From: Candidatus Moduliflexus flocculans
Lineage (GTDB): Bacteria; Moduliflexota; Moduliflexia; Moduliflexales; Moduliflexaceae
Direction of reading: 5' to 3'
Assembly: GCA_000739515.1 (NCBI GenBank)
Contig: DF820459.1
Location: 693,376 to 747,919, forward strand
DNA length: 54,544 nucleotides
In this document: positions 7,865 through 16,153 of the stretch, one piece after another
How the letters are laid out: each line of letters opens with the position of its first letter
Numbering within the stretch: position 1 is the stretch's first letter
Notes under the pieces: model-generated
What the model was told of the DNA's origin: nothing
The model's database searches: none
Seen by the model: only the letters and a program-made list of their open reading frames with translations
Translations under genes and position numbers: made by a program

Positions 7865-8827
7865 ATGAGCGCACAACAGACATACGCTTCAACTGACCTC
7901 CCTGTGTCTGCTGAATCGGCCAACGCCCGCAAGCGACGCCGCAGGCACGAAAATCTCATCGGATATTTATATCTGTCTCCCTGGTTGATTGGTTTTCTGA
8001 TTTTCACGTTCATTCCAATTGCGGCATCTTTTGCGCTGGCGTTTACCAGATACGATATTCTGGGGTCTCCGAAATGGATTGGGCTCGCGAATTTTCAACG
8101 CATGTTGTTTAAAGATTCGCGGTACTGGCAATCCGTGCGAGTGACGTTTCATTACGTATTTACCGCAATTCCGCTGCGGCTCATCTTTGCGCTGATTGTC
8201 GCGATGCTGCTGAACACAAAACGGCGGATGATTCCCACCTATCGCGCCATGTATTACGCTCCGTCCATTGTCGGCGGAAGCATCGCAGTGGCGGTGATGT
8301 GGGGGCAGATTTTCGGCAAAACCGGTTTGGTGAATTATATTCTGGCAGGCCTCGGCATTCAAGGCCTGGTCTGGCTCAGCGACGTGCGCACTGCGATCTG
8401 GCCGCTGATTATTCTGGCTGCCTGGCAATTCGGTTCGCCGATGCTGATCTTTCTTGCCGGATTAAAACAGATTCCGACTGAACTCTATGAATCCGCCGCG
8501 ATTGACGGCGCAGGCGGCTGGTCGCGTTTTCTAAAAATCACGCTGCCGATGCTGACGCCGGTCATTCTGTTTAACTTAGTGATGCAGATGATCAGCGGCT
8601 TCCTCGTCTTTTCACAGGCGTTTATTCTCAGTAATGGCATGGGCGAGCCGATGGACAGCTTGCTGGTCTATGCGCTCTATCTCTATCAGCAGGCGTTTGT
8701 GAATTTTAAAATGGGCTACAGCGCGGCAATGGCGTGGGCGCTCTTATTAGTCGTCGCCTTTTTTACCGCGATTGTGTTCAAATCCTCCCAATACTGGGTC
8801 TTCTACGAATCCGAAGGAGGCGAATAG
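7865..8827 (+). CDS. Sugar ABC transporter permease (MalF/UgpA type)
   Basis: A 320-residue inner-membrane permease. After a basic cytoplasmic N-terminus (ARKRRRRHENL) six transmembrane segments can be seen, starting with YLSPWLIGFLIFTFIPIAAS. The EAA loop that docks the ATPase is YESAAIDGAGGWSRFLKITL. The start ATG 7865 is preceded by an AGAGG box, and the longer opening at 7826 abuts the repeat. It pairs with the permease that begins one base after its stop codon. No ATPase gene is linked in the window; a shared ATPase elsewhere is likely, as with MsmK-type systems. Confidence 0.92.
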   Translation: MSAQQTYASTDLPVSAESANARKRRRRHENLIGYLYLSPWLIGFLIFTFIPIAASFALAFTRYDILGSPKWIGLANFQRMLFKDSRYWQSVRVTFHYVFTAIPLRLIFALIVAMLLNTKRRMIPTYRAMYYAPSIVGGSIAVAVMWGQIFGKTGLVNYILAGLGIQGLVWLSDVRTAIWPLIILAAWQFGSPMLIFLAGLKQIPTELYESAAIDGAGGWSRFLKITLPMLTPVILFNLVMQMISGFLVFSQAFILSNGMGEPMDSLLVYALYLYQQAFVNFKMGYSAAMAWALLLVVAFFTAIVFKSSQYWVFYESEGGE

Positions 8828-8828
8828 C

Positions 8829-9719
8829 ATGGTTGAACAATCTGCCGCAAATACCTCGCATGAAATGCAGCAACGGCAGCGACGGAAGACATTTCTCCGA
8901 AGTTGCGTCTATCATGGCAGCGTCGGCCTGCTCGGTTTTCTGATGATTTATCCGATCCTCTGGATGTTCGCCAGTTCCTTAAAAGGCCCGGATGAAATCT
9001 GGCAGCGCATCACGGCGCTCATCCCTCAACAGTTCATGTTTCAGAATTACCTCAATGGCTGGAAAGGATTCGGCGGGATTACGTTTGCGACGTTTTTCAA
9101 AAATTCATTCTGGTACGCCGGGATGTCAACGCTGGGGGCAGTCATCTCGTCGGCGGTCGTGGCGTATGCCTTTGCGCGGCTGCATTTCATTGGCCGCAAA
9201 ACCTGGTTTACGGTGATGCTGCTGACGCTGATGCTGCCGCAGCAAGTCTTGCTGATTCCGCAATATATCATGTTTAGCAAGTTAGGCTGGCTGAATACGT
9301 TCAAGCCGTTGCTTGTGCCGCGCTTTTTCGGCCAACCGTTTTTTATCTTTCTGATGGTGCAGTTTATTCGCGGCATTCCGAAAGAATTGGATGAAGCCGC
9401 CTCGATTGATGGGTGCAGCAGAACCGGCATTTTCTGGCGCATTCTGCTGCCGCTGATTCAACCGGCCTTGATTACATCGGCAATTTTCTCATTCTACTGG
9501 ACGTGGGAAGATTTCATGACGCCGGTGATTTACCTGAATAACCCCAAATTATACACGATCTCATTAGCTCTGCGCACCTTTGCCGATCCGCAGTCCAGCA
9601 CAGACTGGGGCGCGATTTTCGCAATGTCCAGTCTCTCGCTCGTGCCGGTCTTTCTCATCTTCATTGTCTGTCAGCGGTATATCGTCGAAGGCATCAGCAC
9701 AACTGGCTTAAAAGGATAA
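8829..9719 (+). CDS. Sugar ABC transporter permease (MalG/UgpE type)
   Basis: A 296-residue inner-membrane permease with six predicted transmembrane segments (first: LLGFLMIYPILWMFASSL). The EAA motif is LDEAASIDGCSRTGIFWRIL. It forms the heterodimeric channel with the preceding permease. The strong GAAGGAGG box overlapping the end of the upstream gene and the one-base gap indicate translational coupling; the apparent opening at 8772 is therefore not used. Confidence 0.92.
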   Translation: MVEQSAANTSHEMQQRQRRKTFLRSCVYHGSVGLLGFLMIYPILWMFASSLKGPDEIWQRITALIPQQFMFQNYLNGWKGFGGITFATFFKNSFWYAGMSTLGAVISSAVVAYAFARLHFIGRKTWFTVMLLTLMLPQQVLLIPQYIMFSKLGWLNTFKPLLVPRFFGQPFFIFLMVQFIRGIPKELDEAASIDGCSRTGIFWRILLPLIQPALITSAIFSFYWTWEDFMTPVIYLNNPKLYTISLALRTFADPQSSTDWGAIFAMSSLSLVPVFLIFIVCQRYIVEGISTTGLKG

Positions 9720-9724
9720 TCCCT

Positions 9725-9752
9725 GTAGAGACGCACGGCCGTGCGTCTCTAC
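9725..9752. repeat. Palindrome GTAGAGACG family A, copy 3
   Basis: A perfect 28-bp palindrome (14-bp arms) in the short gap between the second permease and the GH4 gene. Confidence 0.93.
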
Positions 9753-9776
9753 GCAGGTTTCTTCCCCCAAATCATC

Positions 9777-11099
9777 ATGATCAAAATTGCATTTATTGGC
9801 GGCGGCAGCGTTCAATGGACGACTGGCTTAGTCGCTGACATGGCGCTGACCAAACACCTCGCAGGCGCAACCGTCGTCCTGCATGACGTTGACGCCGACG
9901 CGCTTGAGCTTCTGACTCGCGCCTGCAAGCGGATTGTTTCCGATGTGGCGGGCAATCTGAATATCACCGCCACGCCAGACCGCGCTGAGGCGCTGCGCGA
10001 CGCCGATTTCGTGATTCTCTGCATTTCCATCGGCGGTCTGAACGCCATGCGCAACGACATCGAAATTCCCGAACGCTACGGCATCTATCAATCGGTCGGC
10101 GATACGGTCGGCCCTGGCGGATTGGCACGCGGACTGCGGCATATTCCGTTTGCGGTGCAAGTCGCCCGCGACATGGAGCAACTCTGCCCGAATGCCTACA
10201 TGCTGAACCTGACCAACCCGATGACCACGATTTGCCGGGGCGTCACTCGTGCTACCAGCATCCGGACGATTGGCCTCTGCCATGAAGTGGACATCTTTCG
10301 GATGCGCCATTTGACGCGCCTGTTTGACTTGCCGGAAGAGGAAATTTCAATGGACGTGGCGGGCATCAACCATTTGCCGGTCATTCTGCGCTGCGATGCC
10401 GCCGGGCGCGACGGATTGTCGCTGCTGCGGGAATGGCTGGCGTCGCATGGCGTCTTTGAGTTTCTCGGCGAACATGATGATGACGTAAAAACCGACGTGT
10501 TTCGCGACCGGTTGGCCGTGAAATTATCGTTGTTCAAGCGGCTCGGCGTCCTCTTTGGCGCAGGCGACCGCCATGTTGCCGAATTTCTCCCTGGCTATTT
10601 AACCGACGCGAATCAGCGCGGCGCGCGGTTCGGCGTGCTGCTGACCACGATTGAAAATCGCCTCAATTTAGCCAAAGTGCGTCGCCAGCGGATCGAACAG
10701 TATGCCGCAGGCAAAACGCAGGAAGATTGGAAGATATCGTTCGAACAGATGGCGTCGGTGATGGCGGCCTTATCCGGCGGCCCGGCGGGGCAATTTGTGG
10801 TAAATGTGCCGAATCAGGGGCAGATTGATAACTTGCCGCGTCAGGCGGTCGTAGAATGCATGGCGCAGGTGGACGCGCTCGGCGTGCGCCCGCTCTCAGT
10901 TGGCAACTTGCCACTTCCGGCACATGGCATTATTGCCGCGCATGTCGCTCGCCAGGAATTGACCGTCGAGGCGGCGCTGACCGGAAACCGCGCGTCCGCC
11001 TTAGCCGCGTTAATGGCCGATCCGCTCATTACGAATCCCGAAACCGCTGAACCGATGTTAAACGAACTGCTCACCGCAAACGCGCGATTTATTTCATAA
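9777..11099 (+). CDS. Glycoside hydrolase family 4 protein (alpha-galactosidase/alpha-glucuronidase type)
   Basis: A 440-residue NAD- and divalent-metal-dependent glycosidase. The N-terminal Rossmann motif is FIGGGSVQWTTGLV, followed by the GH4 hallmarks NLTNPMTTICRGVTRAT, the metal-binding Cys in IGLCHEV and the His in VAGINHLPVI. GH4 enzymes cleave by redox-assisted elimination rather than by the classical two-acid mechanism. No signal peptide is seen, so it acts on the imported sugar. With GH88 and an FCD regulator nearby, an alpha-glucuronidase or alpha-galacturonidase role is attractive but unproven. Start ATG 9777; the earlier opening at 9741 translates the repeat. Confidence 0.9.
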   Translation: MIKIAFIGGGSVQWTTGLVADMALTKHLAGATVVLHDVDADALELLTRACKRIVSDVAGNLNITATPDRAEALRDADFVILCISIGGLNAMRNDIEIPERYGIYQSVGDTVGPGGLARGLRHIPFAVQVARDMEQLCPNAYMLNLTNPMTTICRGVTRATSIRTIGLCHEVDIFRMRHLTRLFDLPEEEISMDVAGINHLPVILRCDAAGRDGLSLLREWLASHGVFEFLGEHDDDVKTDVFRDRLAVKLSLFKRLGVLFGAGDRHVAEFLPGYLTDANQRGARFGVLLTTIENRLNLAKVRRQRIEQYAAGKTQEDWKISFEQMASVMAALSGGPAGQFVVNVPNQGQIDNLPRQAVVECMAQVDALGVRPLSVGNLPLPAHGIIAAHVARQELTVEAALTGNRASALAALMADPLITNPETAEPMLNELLTANARFIS

Positions 11100-11114
11100 A
11101 GGAGAATGAAACCT

Positions 11115-11243
11115 CTGTCAGGGAGATAACGATTCAAGCAATCTCCCAATGACCCCACCCCCAACCCCTCCCCAAAGGGGAAGGGAGCATTTCCCCCCTC
11201 TCCTTCGGAGAGGGGCAGGGGGTGAGGTCAAAAACCCTGACAG
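11115..11243. repeat. Nested repeat: CTGTCAGGG arms around a CCCCACCCCC element (families C and I)
   Basis: Outer 9-bp arms 11115-11123 and 11235-11243 (CTGTCAGGG / CCCTGACAG) enclose the GC-rich inverted repeat 11150-11230, whose two arms each hold their own hairpin (CTCCCCAAAGGGGAAGGGAG; CTCTCCTTCGGAGAG). Read in frame it gives a spurious proline-rich N-terminal extension to the next gene. Confidence 0.82.
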
Positions 11244-11259
11244 TGGTGGAATTGCTGAT

Positions 11260-12174
11260 ATGTACTACACAGGTTTTGCCGATGAAGCGGGCGCGTCCAT
11301 TGACTTGCAAATCCGCGCTACGAGAGAATTAGGATGGACATACATCGAATCCCGTAATATTGACGGGGTGAATATCACCGATATTTCCGATGAAAAATTC
11401 GAGGAAGTCGCCGGGAAATTAGCCGACGCAGGCGTGAAAATCAACTGTTTCGGCAGCGCGGTGGCGAACTGGGGCAAAGACCCGCGCAAGGAAGAAGATT
11501 TTCAACGGAGCATCGCCGAATTGCAGCGGGCGATCCCGCGCATGCAGCGTTTAGGCGTTCCGATGCTGCGCGGGATGAGTTTTGCCGTTGTTAAGGACGA
11601 AGAACCCGACAATCCGGCATTAGAGCAGCAGATTTTCAAAAAAGTCGCGCATCTCGTCAAGATGTGCGAAGATGCGGGCGTGTTGTATCTTCATGAAAAT
11701 TGCATGAATTACGGCGGCATGTCGCCGGATCACACGCTGAAATTGATTGAACGGATCAATTCTCCGGCCTTCAAATTGGTTTTTGACACGGGCAATCCGG
11801 TCTTCACCGACTTGCGGCGCGGCACGAAACCCTACAAAAAGCAACGCGCCTGGGATTTTTACCGCGAAGTGAAGGAGTTCATTTATTACGTGCATATCAA
11901 AGATGCCCGTTATGTGAGCGAGACAGACGGCATCTTCCCGGCGGCGAATTTCACGTTTCCCGGCGAAGGGGACGGCGATGTCGAAGCGATTGTCGCCGAC
12001 CTGCTGAAAAACGGCTATGATGGCGGCTTTTCAATCGAACCGCATCTCGCGGTCGTGCATCACGAGCAGCGCTCACAAATCACTGAAGCGGACATCCGCT
12101 ACGCCAATTACGTCGAATACGGGCGGCGCTTCATGCAGCTTGTCGAGCGTGTCCGCGCCAATATCGACAAGTAA
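11260..12174 (+). CDS. Sugar phosphate isomerase/epimerase (TIM barrel, AP-endonuclease 2 family)
   Basis: A 304-residue xylose-isomerase-like TIM barrel. Metal-ligand positions are visible in LYLHENCMN, VFDTGNPV, YVHIKDARY and FSIEPHL, matching the Glu/Asp/His/Glu set of the family. These enzymes isomerise or epimerise keto-sugars or inositol derivatives. The true start is ATG 11260 (MYYTGFADEAG); the open frame from 11149 is only translated repeat. It lies between GH4 and a Gfo/Idh/MocA gene, a typical partnership in sugar or inositol catabolism. Confidence 0.88.
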   Translation: MYYTGFADEAGASIDLQIRATRELGWTYIESRNIDGVNITDISDEKFEEVAGKLADAGVKINCFGSAVANWGKDPRKEEDFQRSIAELQRAIPRMQRLGVPMLRGMSFAVVKDEEPDNPALEQQIFKKVAHLVKMCEDAGVLYLHENCMNYGGMSPDHTLKLIERINSPAFKLVFDTGNPVFTDLRRGTKPYKKQRAWDFYREVKEFIYYVHIKDARYVSETDGIFPAANFTFPGEGDGDVEAIVADLLKNGYDGGFSIEPHLAVVHHEQRSQITEADIRYANYVEYGRRFMQLVERVRANIDK

Positions 12175-12189
12175 TCCCCAACCATCACA

Positions 12190-12220
12190 GACCTCACAGG
12201 TTTTAAAAACCTGTGAGGTC
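12190..12220. repeat. Palindrome ACCTCACAGGTTTT (family B, copy 2)
   Basis: A 31-bp inverted repeat (GACCTCACAGGTTTT around one base) between the isomerase and dehydrogenase genes; the sequence is nearly the same as at 3350-3378. Confidence 0.92.
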
Positions 12221-12243
12221 TCTCTTATTTTATGGAGATCATC

Positions 12244-13266
12244 ATGAAACAAACACCAATACGTTTTGCCGCGATTGGACTCAATCACGGCCATATTTAC
12301 GGGCAGGTCAACCTGCTGCTCCGCGCCGGAGCGGAATTGACGGCGTTTTACGCCAAAGAGCCAGACCTCGCCGCCGAATTCGCAGCAAAGTATCCACAAG
12401 CGAAACAGGCGGGCAGCGAAGAAGAATTATTGGAAGACGAGACGCTTCAGATGATCGTTACGGCGGGGATTCCCTGCGAACGCGCCTCGTTAGCCGTCAG
12501 AGCGATGCAGCACGGCAAAGATGTCATGAGCGATAAACCGGGCTGCACCTCGTTCGAGCAATTGGCGGAACTGCGGCGCGTTCAGGCTGAGACCGGGCGC
12601 ATTTTTTCGATCTGTTTCAGCGAACGCTTTGAAAACCGGGCGACCGTGCAGGCCGGGGAATTGGTCAAATCAGGCGCGATTGGCCGGGTTGTGCAGACGA
12701 TTGGGATGGGGCCGCACCAGATTCGCCTGAACACCCGTCCAAACTGGTTTTTCCGCAAGGCGCAGTATGGCGGCATTTTGACCGACATCGCCTCGCATCA
12801 AGTGGATCAATTCCTGTTTTTTACCGGCTCAACGCAGGCGGAAGTCGTCAGTTCGCAGGTCGCCAATTACAAATTTCCGCAATATCCTGAATTAGAGGAT
12901 TTCGGCGACATCATGCTGCGCGGCAACGGCGGCACAGGCTATATCCGGGTGGATTGGTACACGCCCGACGGCCTCGGCACCTGGGGCGATGGCCGCTTGA
13001 CGATTCTCGGCACGGAAGGCTACATCGAATTGCGGAAATATGCCGATATTGCCGGACGCAGCGGTGGGGATCACCTCTTTTTAGTTGACCAAAAAGGAAC
13101 GCGCTATATTGATTGTCAAAATGTGCATTTGCCCTACGGGGAGCGCCTGATTGACGATATGCTCAACCGGACGGACACCGCGATGCCGCAGGCGCATTGC
13201 TTCCTTGCCACCGAGTTGGCTTTGCAGGCCGAAACCCGCGCCAGCCGTTTAGGGAATCTTTCATAA
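12244..13266 (+). CDS. Gfo/Idh/MocA family oxidoreductase
   Basis: A 340-residue NAD(P)-dependent dehydrogenase. The Rossmann segment begins FAAIGLNHGHIYGQVN, and the family EKP motif is present as DKP in VMSDKPGCTS. The C-terminal substrate domain carries GGILTDIASHQVDQFLFF, with a candidate catalytic Asp and His. GGAG at 12234-12237 supports ATG 12244 over the ATG at 12232. It probably acts on a sugar or polyol together with the neighbouring isomerase; substrate unknown. Confidence 0.87.
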   Translation: MKQTPIRFAAIGLNHGHIYGQVNLLLRAGAELTAFYAKEPDLAAEFAAKYPQAKQAGSEEELLEDETLQMIVTAGIPCERASLAVRAMQHGKDVMSDKPGCTSFEQLAELRRVQAETGRIFSICFSERFENRATVQAGELVKSGAIGRVVQTIGMGPHQIRLNTRPNWFFRKAQYGGILTDIASHQVDQFLFFTGSTQAEVVSSQVANYKFPQYPELEDFGDIMLRGNGGTGYIRVDWYTPDGLGTWGDGRLTILGTEGYIELRKYADIAGRSGGDHLFLVDQKGTRYIDCQNVHLPYGERLIDDMLNRTDTAMPQAHCFLATELALQAETRASRLGNLS

Positions 13267-13276
13267 ATTGGAAAAT

Positions 13277-13442
13277 CCACCCCTTGTCCCTCCCGGGAGG
13301 CAGGGCTGTTATGTTCTAAAACCTCACCCCCGGCCCCTCTCCGAAGGAGAGGGGGAGACTCCCTCCCCTTCGGGGAGGGTTGGGGTGGGGTTTTTGGGGA
13401 GAACGTAATAGTCCTGCCTCTCAGGAGGGACAAGGGGTAGGT
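13277..13442. repeat. Element-within-element inverted repeat
   Basis: Outer arms 13277-13317 and 13400-13442 are imperfect inverted copies combining the family G start with GCAGGGCTGTTATGTTCT, a sequence that also ends the element at 23867-24000. The inner element 13318-13395 is a family I inverted repeat whose arms each hold a hairpin (CCCTCTCCGAAGGAGAGGG; CCCTCCCCTTCGGGGAGGG). It fills the gap before the aldo/keto reductase gene. Confidence 0.85.
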
Positions 13443-13448
13443 AATATC

Positions 13449-14471
13449 ATGGAAAAAACACGTTTAGGACGAACAAATTTGATGGTCAGCCGCAGCGGAT
13501 TCGGCGCGATTCCGATTCAGCGCATCAGCATCGAAGCCTCAACGCGCCTGCTGCGCAAAGCGTTTGAACAGGGAATCAATTTTTTCGATACCGCCAAAGG
13601 CTATACCGACAGCGAAGAAAAAATCGGCCATGCGCTGCGAGACGTGCGCTCGCAGATTACCCTCGCCACCAAAAGCCCGGCGTCAGACAAAAAAGGGGTA
13701 TTGGCAGACATTGACAACAGCTTGCGCCGCTTGCAGACCGATTACATAGACATTCTGCAATTGCATAACCCAAGCTACGTGCCGCGTCCTGGCGATGAAC
13801 ACGGCATGTATGATGCCTTGTTAGAAGCGAAGGCGAGCGGCAAAATCCGCTTTCTCGGCCTGACGAATCACCGCCTGCATGTCGCCAGAGAAGCGGTGGA
13901 ATCAGACCTGTACGATACGATTCAATTTCCGTTCAATCTGCTGTCAGACGCCAAAGATTTGGAATTGATTCAGATCGCGAAACAGCATGATGTCGGCGCG
14001 ATTGCCATGAAAGCGCTCTCCGGCGGCCTGATTACGAACGCGGCGTCGGCGTTTGCCTTTCTCCGGCAATATGACAATGTCGTGCCGATCTGGGGCATCG
14101 AACTCGAATCGCAATTAGACGAATTTCTCGCCTTCGAACAGCAGCCGCCTGTGTTAGATGACGCCATGCGGCAGAGCATCGAGCGCGACCGCAGAGAGCT
14201 TTCCGGCGCGTTCTGCCGGGGCTGCGGTTATTGCCTGCCGTGTCCGGTCGAGATTCCGATTCCGATGGCCGCTCGCATGGCCTTGTTGATGGGACGGATG
14301 CCGTATCAGCAATTTTTAAGCGCCGAGTGGAAAGAGAGAATGGAACGGATCCCGCAATGTATTGACTGCCGCCAGTGCGCCTCGCGCTGCCCATACGAAT
14401 TGGACACGCCCGCGCTGCTGAAACGGGAATACGCCGCGTATCAGGAATTTGCAAGACAACATGCGGTCTAA
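13449..14471 (+). CDS. Aldo/keto reductase with C-terminal 4Fe-4S ferredoxin domain
   Basis: A 340-residue fusion. The N-terminal AKR barrel (about 1-240) has the catalytic tetrad in FFDTAKGYTDSE (Asp, Tyr), LATKSP (Lys) and ILQLHNPS (His). The C-terminal part carries two Cys clusters, CRGCGYCLPCPVEIPI near 258 and CIDCRQCASRCPYELDTP near 305, expected to bind iron-sulfur clusters. This class transfers electrons between NAD(P)H, substrate and ferredoxin-like partners. Start ATG 13449; the open frame from 13380 is repeat. It closes the sugar locus. Confidence 0.9.
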   Translation: MEKTRLGRTNLMVSRSGFGAIPIQRISIEASTRLLRKAFEQGINFFDTAKGYTDSEEKIGHALRDVRSQITLATKSPASDKKGVLADIDNSLRRLQTDYIDILQLHNPSYVPRPGDEHGMYDALLEAKASGKIRFLGLTNHRLHVAREAVESDLYDTIQFPFNLLSDAKDLELIQIAKQHDVGAIAMKALSGGLITNAASAFAFLRQYDNVVPIWGIELESQLDEFLAFEQQPPVLDDAMRQSIERDRRELSGAFCRGCGYCLPCPVEIPIPMAARMALLMGRMPYQQFLSAEWKERMERIPQCIDCRQCASRCPYELDTPALLKREYAAYQEFARQHAV

Positions 14472-14528
14472 AGTGATGTTCACCTATCGCAGTTACGTTA
14501 TCAGGTGAATGACAAGGAGGATTTTTTC

Positions 14529-14855
14529 ATGCACTATGAACAGAGCATTCGAAAACTAAAACATCGGCTACATGATCATTTTGGCAACGCCTTAAATCAG
14601 GTGATTGTATTTGGATCGGTAGCACGTGGTGCCGTGACGGCAGACTCCGACATTGATCTGATAATTGTGCTGGATGATGATTTGACTGAGATCAATTGGC
14701 GCGTCGAAGATGCGATTCTTGACTTAGCCTATCCGCTCGAATTAGAAGATGACGTCATCTTTGATCTGAAAGTGATGGGAAAACAGGCGATGCAGGAGAA
14801 ATTTCGCGATATGCCACTGATTGAACGGGTGAGGCAAGAGGGGATTATAGTATGA
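14529..14855 (+). CDS. MNT-type nucleotidyltransferase (antitoxin of HEPN/MNT pair)
   Basis: A 108-residue minimal nucleotidyltransferase. The GSx10DxD signature is seen as FGSVARGAVTADSDIDLIIV. In HEPN/MNT modules this enzyme modifies and silences the HEPN ribonuclease. AAGGAGG just upstream fixes ATG 14529. Its last four bases overlap the start of the HEPN gene (ATGA junction), so the two are translationally coupled. Confidence 0.88.
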   Translation: MHYEQSIRKLKHRLHDHFGNALNQVIVFGSVARGAVTADSDIDLIIVLDDDLTEINWRVEDAILDLAYPLELEDDVIFDLKVMGKQAMQEKFRDMPLIERVRQEGIIV

Positions 14856-15256
14856 ATCCAATTTCAAAAGATGAATATATCCACCACCGATTGAATCGGG
14901 CACAAGAGACACTCGCCGAAGCGCAGATGCTTTTCGAGGGAAATCATTTGGGGGGCGCGGTTAATCGCATCTATTATGCCGTTTTCTATGCGGTGTCAGC
15001 ATTGGCGCTGGCACATGATTTTACCACATCGTCGCATACGCAGCTTCGAAGTTACTTCAATCGCGAATTTGTCAAAACCGGCCTTGTCTCAATTGACATG
15101 GGCAAGCTTTATAATTTAGCCTATGATAAGCGCACGACCAGCGATTATGCGGATTTTCCGACATTTGAAGCTGAAAATATCGCCATCATGCTGAAAAGCG
15201 CTCATCAATTTATTGCAAAACTGAGGGATATGATCTTTCCTGAAAAATCTGAATAA
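14852..15256 (+). CDS. HEPN-domain protein (toxin of HEPN/MNT pair)
   Basis: A 134-residue all-helical HEPN protein. The family core is visible as NHLGGAVNRIYYAVFYAVSA and the later KRTTSDYADFPTF segment, which corresponds to the conserved R-x4-6 active region, although the canonical final His is not obvious. HEPN proteins are RNases that cut tRNA or mRNA unless held by the antitoxin. The four-base overlap with the MNT gene supports a single toxin-antitoxin operon. Confidence 0.85.
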   Translation: MNPISKDEYIHHRLNRAQETLAEAQMLFEGNHLGGAVNRIYYAVFYAVSALALAHDFTTSSHTQLRSYFNREFVKTGLVSIDMGKLYNLAYDKRTTSDYADFPTFEAENIAIMLKSAHQFIAKLRDMIFPEKSE

Positions 15257-15353
15257 TATTGCCAGAGGTTGAAACTGCTGTCTATTTTCCGCCGCTCTGA
15301 CAGGAGAATTGAAGGCAGACAAGGGATTCAATCTATAGGAAATGGAGGATATC

Positions 15354-15902
15354 ATGAAACGCGCTTTACTGATTGTTGATGTCCAGAATGATTATTTTCC
15401 CGGCGGAAAGATGGAACTGCATAACAGCCTCGCGGCGAGCCGCAACATCAATGAGGTGTTAGCCGATTGCCGGGGGAATTCGCTGCCGGTGATTCATGTT
15501 CAGCATATTGCAACCAGACCCGGCGCGACATTTTTCCTGCCGGGAACGCCGGGCGCTGAATTCCATGAAAATGTCATGCCGACCGCCGATGAAAAAATTT
15601 TCGTGAAACACTATCCCAACAGTTTCCGCGAGACTGGCCTGCATGAGCATCTTGCGGAACAGCAGATTACCTCGCTGATCATCGTCGGCATGATGACGCA
15701 TATGTGCATTGATACCACCGTTCGCGCCGCCTTTGATTTGGGCTATGAATGCCTTGTCGTCGAAGATTGTTGCGCCACGAAAACCTTGAAGTTTCATGAC
15801 AAAGAAATTTCGGCGGAAGATGTTCATGTTGCCTTTTTAGCCGCATTAAACCGCGTGTTTGCCAAAGTCATTACAACGCAGGAATTGGCAGCGCAGCCGT
15901 AA
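15354..15902 (+). CDS. Isochorismatase-family cysteine hydrolase
   Basis: A 182-residue alpha/beta hydrolase of the isochorismatase/nicotinamidase fold. The catalytic triad is visible: Asp in LLIVDVQNDYFPGG, Lys in FVKHYPNSFR and Cys in GMMTHMCIDTTVRAAFDLGY. Likely hydrolyses an amide or imide such as nicotinamide, or an ureido compound. GGAGG before ATG 15354 decides the start. It stands alone, with no operon partner, and a family F repeat follows. Confidence 0.88.
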   Translation: MKRALLIVDVQNDYFPGGKMELHNSLAASRNINEVLADCRGNSLPVIHVQHIATRPGATFFLPGTPGAEFHENVMPTADEKIFVKHYPNSFRETGLHEHLAEQQITSLIIVGMMTHMCIDTTVRAAFDLGYECLVVEDCCATKTLKFHDKEISAEDVHVAFLAALNRVFAKVITTQELAAQP

Positions 15903-15935
15903 CAACATTATCAAAAGGTAACTATTTACCGTATT

Positions 15936-16074
15936 TTCGCCGTAGGCAATGCGGTGTTGTAGAACAAGACTCTCCCCGAGGATAATTCGCCGTAGGCGAT
16001 ACGCTCCGCAACTGCTACGCGGTAGGGGAGGGGGCAGAGCCATCATTCTACAATACCGAAAGCCCTACGGGCTA
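15936..16074. repeat. Family F repeat element (TTCGCCGTAGGC ... GCCCTACGGGCTAA), copy 1
   Basis: A 139-bp element sharing both ends (TTCGCCGTAGGC and TACAATACCGAAAGCCCTAC) and an internal ATTCGCCGTAGGCGAT / CTACG-GGTAG motif with the element at 31641-31787. The two copies differ mainly in the middle. The third copy, reversed, is disrupted by insertion at 6038-6174. The gap 15903-16153 has no gene. Confidence 0.85.
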
Positions 16075-16096
16075 ACTAATTACATCAAAAGAACAC

Positions 16097-16129
16097 AGGT
16101 GTCAGACACTTTGGAAGTGTCTAACACCT
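16097..16129. repeat. Palindrome family D, copy 2
   Basis: A 33-bp imperfect palindrome (AGGTGTCAGACACTT around GG) 25 bp before the next gene, related to 6082-6114. Confidence 0.85.
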
Positions 16130-16153
16130 TCACAGTCTAAAGAGGAGCAAGTC

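Noticed and set aside
11149..11259. Proline-rich N-terminal extension of the isomerase
   Set aside because: It is translation of an intergenic repeat; the family start is at 11260.
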